From Chloroflexota bacterium (GTDB lineage: Bacteria > Chloroflexota > Limnocylindria > Limnocylindrales > CSP1-4), in assembly GCA_029858845.1 (NCBI GenBank), contig JAOUEG010000089.1:1-7028 (forward strand): a DNA stretch of 7,028 nt, given 5' to 3'. Positions 5,137 through 7,028 of this stretch are shown in pieces. The translations under genes were made by a program, and so were the position numbers. The notes under the pieces were generated by a model. The model was not told the DNA's origin. It did no database searches and saw only the letters and a program-made list of their open reading frames with translations. How positions within the stretch are numbered: position 1 is the stretch's first letter; the number at the start of each line of letters is the position of its first letter.

Positions 5137-6759
5137 GTGGCGCAGCGCTACGACGCCGTCATCATCGGTGGTGGCCACAACGGCCTGATCTCCGCCGCCT
5201 ATCTCGCCCGAGCCGGGATGCGTACGCTCGTCCTCGAGCGGCGCCACGTCCTCGGCGGCGCGGCCGTGACCGAGGAGATCGTGCCGGGGTTCCGATTCTC
5301 CGTGGCGAGCTACGTCGTCAGCCTCCTGCGACCCGAGGTCATCCGCGAACTCCGCCTGCCCGAGCACGGACTGGACATCCTCCCGCTCGATGGGACGTTC
5401 ACGCCGCTGCCCGCCGGTTCCGGGGCCCACACCGGTGGCGGGGACTACCTGTGGCGCGTCAATGACCATGGCCGCACCGTCCGCGAGCTGCGCCGCTGGT
5501 CCACGAGTGATGCCGAGGCGTACGAGGAGTACGGCCAGCTCATGGTGGAGATGGCACGCTTCATCAAGCCGATCCTCGGGATCGTGCCGGGCGATCCGAC
5601 GGATCGGGATCCCCGCCCGCTGCTGCCGATCGCCGCGCTCGCGCGCAGCTTCGGACGGCTGACAGAGCGCCAGCAGGCGGTCTTCGTCCAGCTCATGACG
5701 ATGAGCGCGGCGGATTTCCTGGACCAGTGGTTCGAGACCGATCCGCTGAAGGCGACCATGTCCGCCTCCGGGATCATCGGCACCTATCAGGGCATCCGGT
5801 CGCCGGGCACGGCCTATGTCCTGCTGCACCACTACATGGGCGAGATCGACGGCGCGTTCCGGGCATGGGGCATCCCGAAGGGTGGGACGGGCGGCGTCTC
5901 GTATGCCATCGCCAGGTCTGCCCAGGCGCTGGGTGCGGAGATCAGGACCGAGGCTCCCGTCGCCCGGATCCGCACCCACGGCGATCGCGCCACCGGCGTG
6001 GTCCTCGCCGACGGCGAGGAGATCGACGCCTCGGTGGTCTTGTCATCGGCGGACGCCAAGGTCACGTTCCTGGACCTGCTGGCGCCCGGCACCCTGGATG
6101 CGTCCTTCGAGGAGGAGGTCCGCCGGTTCAAGTTCCGTGGCTCGTCCGGCAAGGTCAACCTCGCGGTCGATCGCCTGCCGGACTTCACGTGTCTCCCGGG
6201 CGTTGGCGAGCACCTTCGCGGTGCCATCTCCTTCTCGCCGTCGATGGACGACATGGAGCGCGCCTACGACGATGCGAAGTACGGCCACTGGAGCCGGAAG
6301 CCCTACATCGACATGATCATCCCGACGCTCGTCGACCCCCAGATGGCCCCGCCCGGCAAGCACGTCATCAGCTGCTTCGTGCAGTACGCCCCGTACAAGC
6401 TGGACCCGGCGCTCGGGACGTGGGACGACAATCGAGAGGCCTTCGGGGACGCGGTCATGGATCGAATCGCTGAATTCGCCCCGAACATCCGCGACATCAC
6501 CATCGGCCGCCAGGTGCTCACGCCGCTCGACATCGAACGGACGATGGGCCTCACCGAGGGGAACATCTTCCAGGGCGAGCTGTCCCTGGAGCAGCTCTTC
6601 TTCAATCGACCGGTCCCGGGCTATGCGCGGTTCCGAACCCCTATCCGAGACCTGTGGCTGAGCGGCTCCTCCACCCACCCCGGCGGCGGCCTGATGGGTG
6701 CCAACGGACGCCTGGCGGCACTGGAAGTGCTCAAGTCGCGCGGCCGGAAGGTGGCGTGA
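5137..6759 (+). CDS. Phytoene-dehydrogenase-like FAD-dependent oxidoreductase (COG1233 / PYROXD2-type)
   Basis: A flavoprotein of the amine-oxidase / phytoene-desaturase superfamily, 540 aa and full length. The N-terminal Rossmann strand-turn-helix is YDAVIIGGGHNGLISAAYLA (5-24), a GxGxxG-type dinucleotide fold with Glu34 at the end of LVLE to bind the adenosine ribose. GGAAVTEE at 40-47 follows. The middle carries IPKGGTGGVSYAIARSAQ (246-263), typical of COG1233. The C-terminal FAD signature is LWLSGSSTHPGGGLMGANG (507-525). No signal peptide or membrane helix is evident. The first gene of the rightward operon starts at GTG behind AGGAGG and stops 2 nt before a paralogue. A carotenoid role is doubtful because no crtB or crtE is in view. 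PYROXD2-type proteins are poorly characterised. Divergence from a GcvT-like gene suggests oxidation of an amine or N-methyl substrate, which is inference only. Confidence 0.9.
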   Translation: MAQRYDAVIIGGGHNGLISAAYLARAGMRTLVLERRHVLGGAAVTEEIVPGFRFSVASYVVSLLRPEVIRELRLPEHGLDILPLDGTFTPLPAGSGAHTGGGDYLWRVNDHGRTVRELRRWSTSDAEAYEEYGQLMVEMARFIKPILGIVPGDPTDRDPRPLLPIAALARSFGRLTERQQAVFVQLMTMSAADFLDQWFETDPLKATMSASGIIGTYQGIRSPGTAYVLLHHYMGEIDGAFRAWGIPKGGTGGVSYAIARSAQALGAEIRTEAPVARIRTHGDRATGVVLADGEEIDASVVLSSADAKVTFLDLLAPGTLDASFEEEVRRFKFRGSSGKVNLAVDRLPDFTCLPGVGEHLRGAISFSPSMDDMERAYDDAKYGHWSRKPYIDMIIPTLVDPQMAPPGKHVISCFVQYAPYKLDPALGTWDDNREAFGDAVMDRIAEFAPNIRDITIGRQVLTPLDIERTMGLTEGNIFQGELSLEQLFFNRPVPGYARFRTPIRDLWLSGSSTHPGGGLMGANGRLAALEVLKSRGRKVA

Positions 6760-6761
6760 CC

Positions 6762-7028
6762 ATGACCGAGACGACCGTGTTCGACGCGATCGTGGTGGGG
6801 GCCGGGCACAATGGGCTCGTCACGGCGGCGTACCTGGCGCGAGCGGGGCGCACGGTGTTGGTGCTGGAGCAGCGCGAGCGCGTCGGCGGCGCCGCGGACA
6901 CGAGCGAGATCATGCCCGGGGTGCGCGTCCCCACCGTGGCGCACACCGTGGGGCGGCTGCGCCCGTCCGTCGTCCGGGAGCTGGACCTCAAGCGTCACGG
7001 CCTGGAGTTGATCGCCCCGGAAGTCCGG
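6762..7028 (+). CDS. Second phytoene-dehydrogenase-like FAD oxidoreductase, N-terminal part, cut by the window edge
   Basis: The first 89 codons of a paralogue of the preceding gene. FDAIVVGAGHNGLVTAAYLA (7-26) is the GxGxxG FAD-binding fold, with Glu36 closing the LVLE strand and VGGAADTSE at 41-49. By hand count about 43 of the first 78 aligned residues match the upstream protein, including the shared LRP-V-REL-L--HGL stretch. The ATG lies 2 nt after the previous stop, so the genes are co-transcribed and probably translationally coupled; no separate strong Shine-Dalgarno motif is seen. The open frame reaches the right edge, and catalytic and C-terminal FAD regions are out of view. It may form a heteromer with, or act in sequence with, its neighbour. 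Confidence 0.88.
   Translation, partial: MTETTVFDAIVVGAGHNGLVTAAYLARAGRTVLVLEQRERVGGAADTSEIMPGVRVPTVAHTVGRLRPSVVRELDLKRHGLELIAPEVR

Noticed and set aside
5092..5979. 295-codon minus-strand open frame opposite the first FAD oxidoreductase
   Set aside because: It is an antisense shadow with Arg/Gly/Asp-rich composition and no recognisable motif. The plus strand is clearly coding, with FAD-binding signatures at both ends.
6184..6193. Another CACGTG hexamer resembling half of the fabD-marR operator
   Set aside because: It is a single hexamer inside a coding region without the flanking arm sequence, and is expected by chance.
5137..6759. Carotenoid phytoene desaturase (crtI) assignment
   Set aside because: The family resemblance is general to COG1233. 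There is no phytoene synthase or other crt gene in view, and the neighbours point to C1 or amine chemistry instead.

Overview
This window looks like ordinary chromosomal DNA from a GC-rich bacterium. It is densely coded on both strands, C/G is favoured at third codon positions, one and probably two genes start at GTG, and I see no mobile-element, phage or CRISPR signature. The set of families (a type II fatty-acid synthase operon, phytoene-dehydrogenase-like FAD oxidoreductases, a GcvT-like protein, an M20 hydrolase and a small single-pass membrane protein with a PGPYI-GG-DDPD stretch) would suit an uncultured Chloroflexota lineage or an actinobacterium. That taxonomic guess is weak.

Layout. 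(1) 1-1381, minus strand: fatty-acid synthesis genes fabD and then fabF, which runs off the left edge, 21 nt apart. (2) 1382-1469: a short divergent regulatory region with a perfect 24-bp inverted repeat. (3) 1470-2054, plus strand: a MarR-family regulator, very likely acting on that repeat and so on itself and fabDF. (4) 2058-4971, minus strand: a tight three-gene run read from right to left, comprising a GcvT-like folate-dependent aminomethyltransferase/demethylase family protein, an 86-residue single-pass membrane protein and an M20 metallohydrolase, with gaps of 17 and 2 nt. (5) 4972-5136: a second divergent control region with overlapping candidate promoters and small inverted repeats. 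(6) 5137-7028, plus strand: two tandem phytoene-dehydrogenase-like (COG1233/PYROXD2-type) FAD oxidoreductases, the second cut by the right edge.

How the genes may work together. The left half reads as a locally regulated fatty-acid elongation operon, with malonyl-CoA:ACP transacylase and ketoacyl-ACP synthase II under a divergent MarR repressor, by analogy with FabT of Firmicutes. The right half pairs a FAD amine-oxidase-fold enzyme with a folate-binding GcvT-fold protein across a shared promoter region. Nature uses the same two activities, fused, in dimethylglycine and sarcosine dehydrogenases. An oxidative demethylation or C1-transfer module with an associated amidohydrolase is therefore a reasonable but unproven hypothesis. 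No substrate can be read from the sequence.

The two convergent genes marR and the M20 gene end 3 nt apart. I saw no convincing intrinsic terminator, tRNA, rRNA or riboswitch. The only non-coding stretches are the two divergent regions, 88 and 165 nt long, and both are described.
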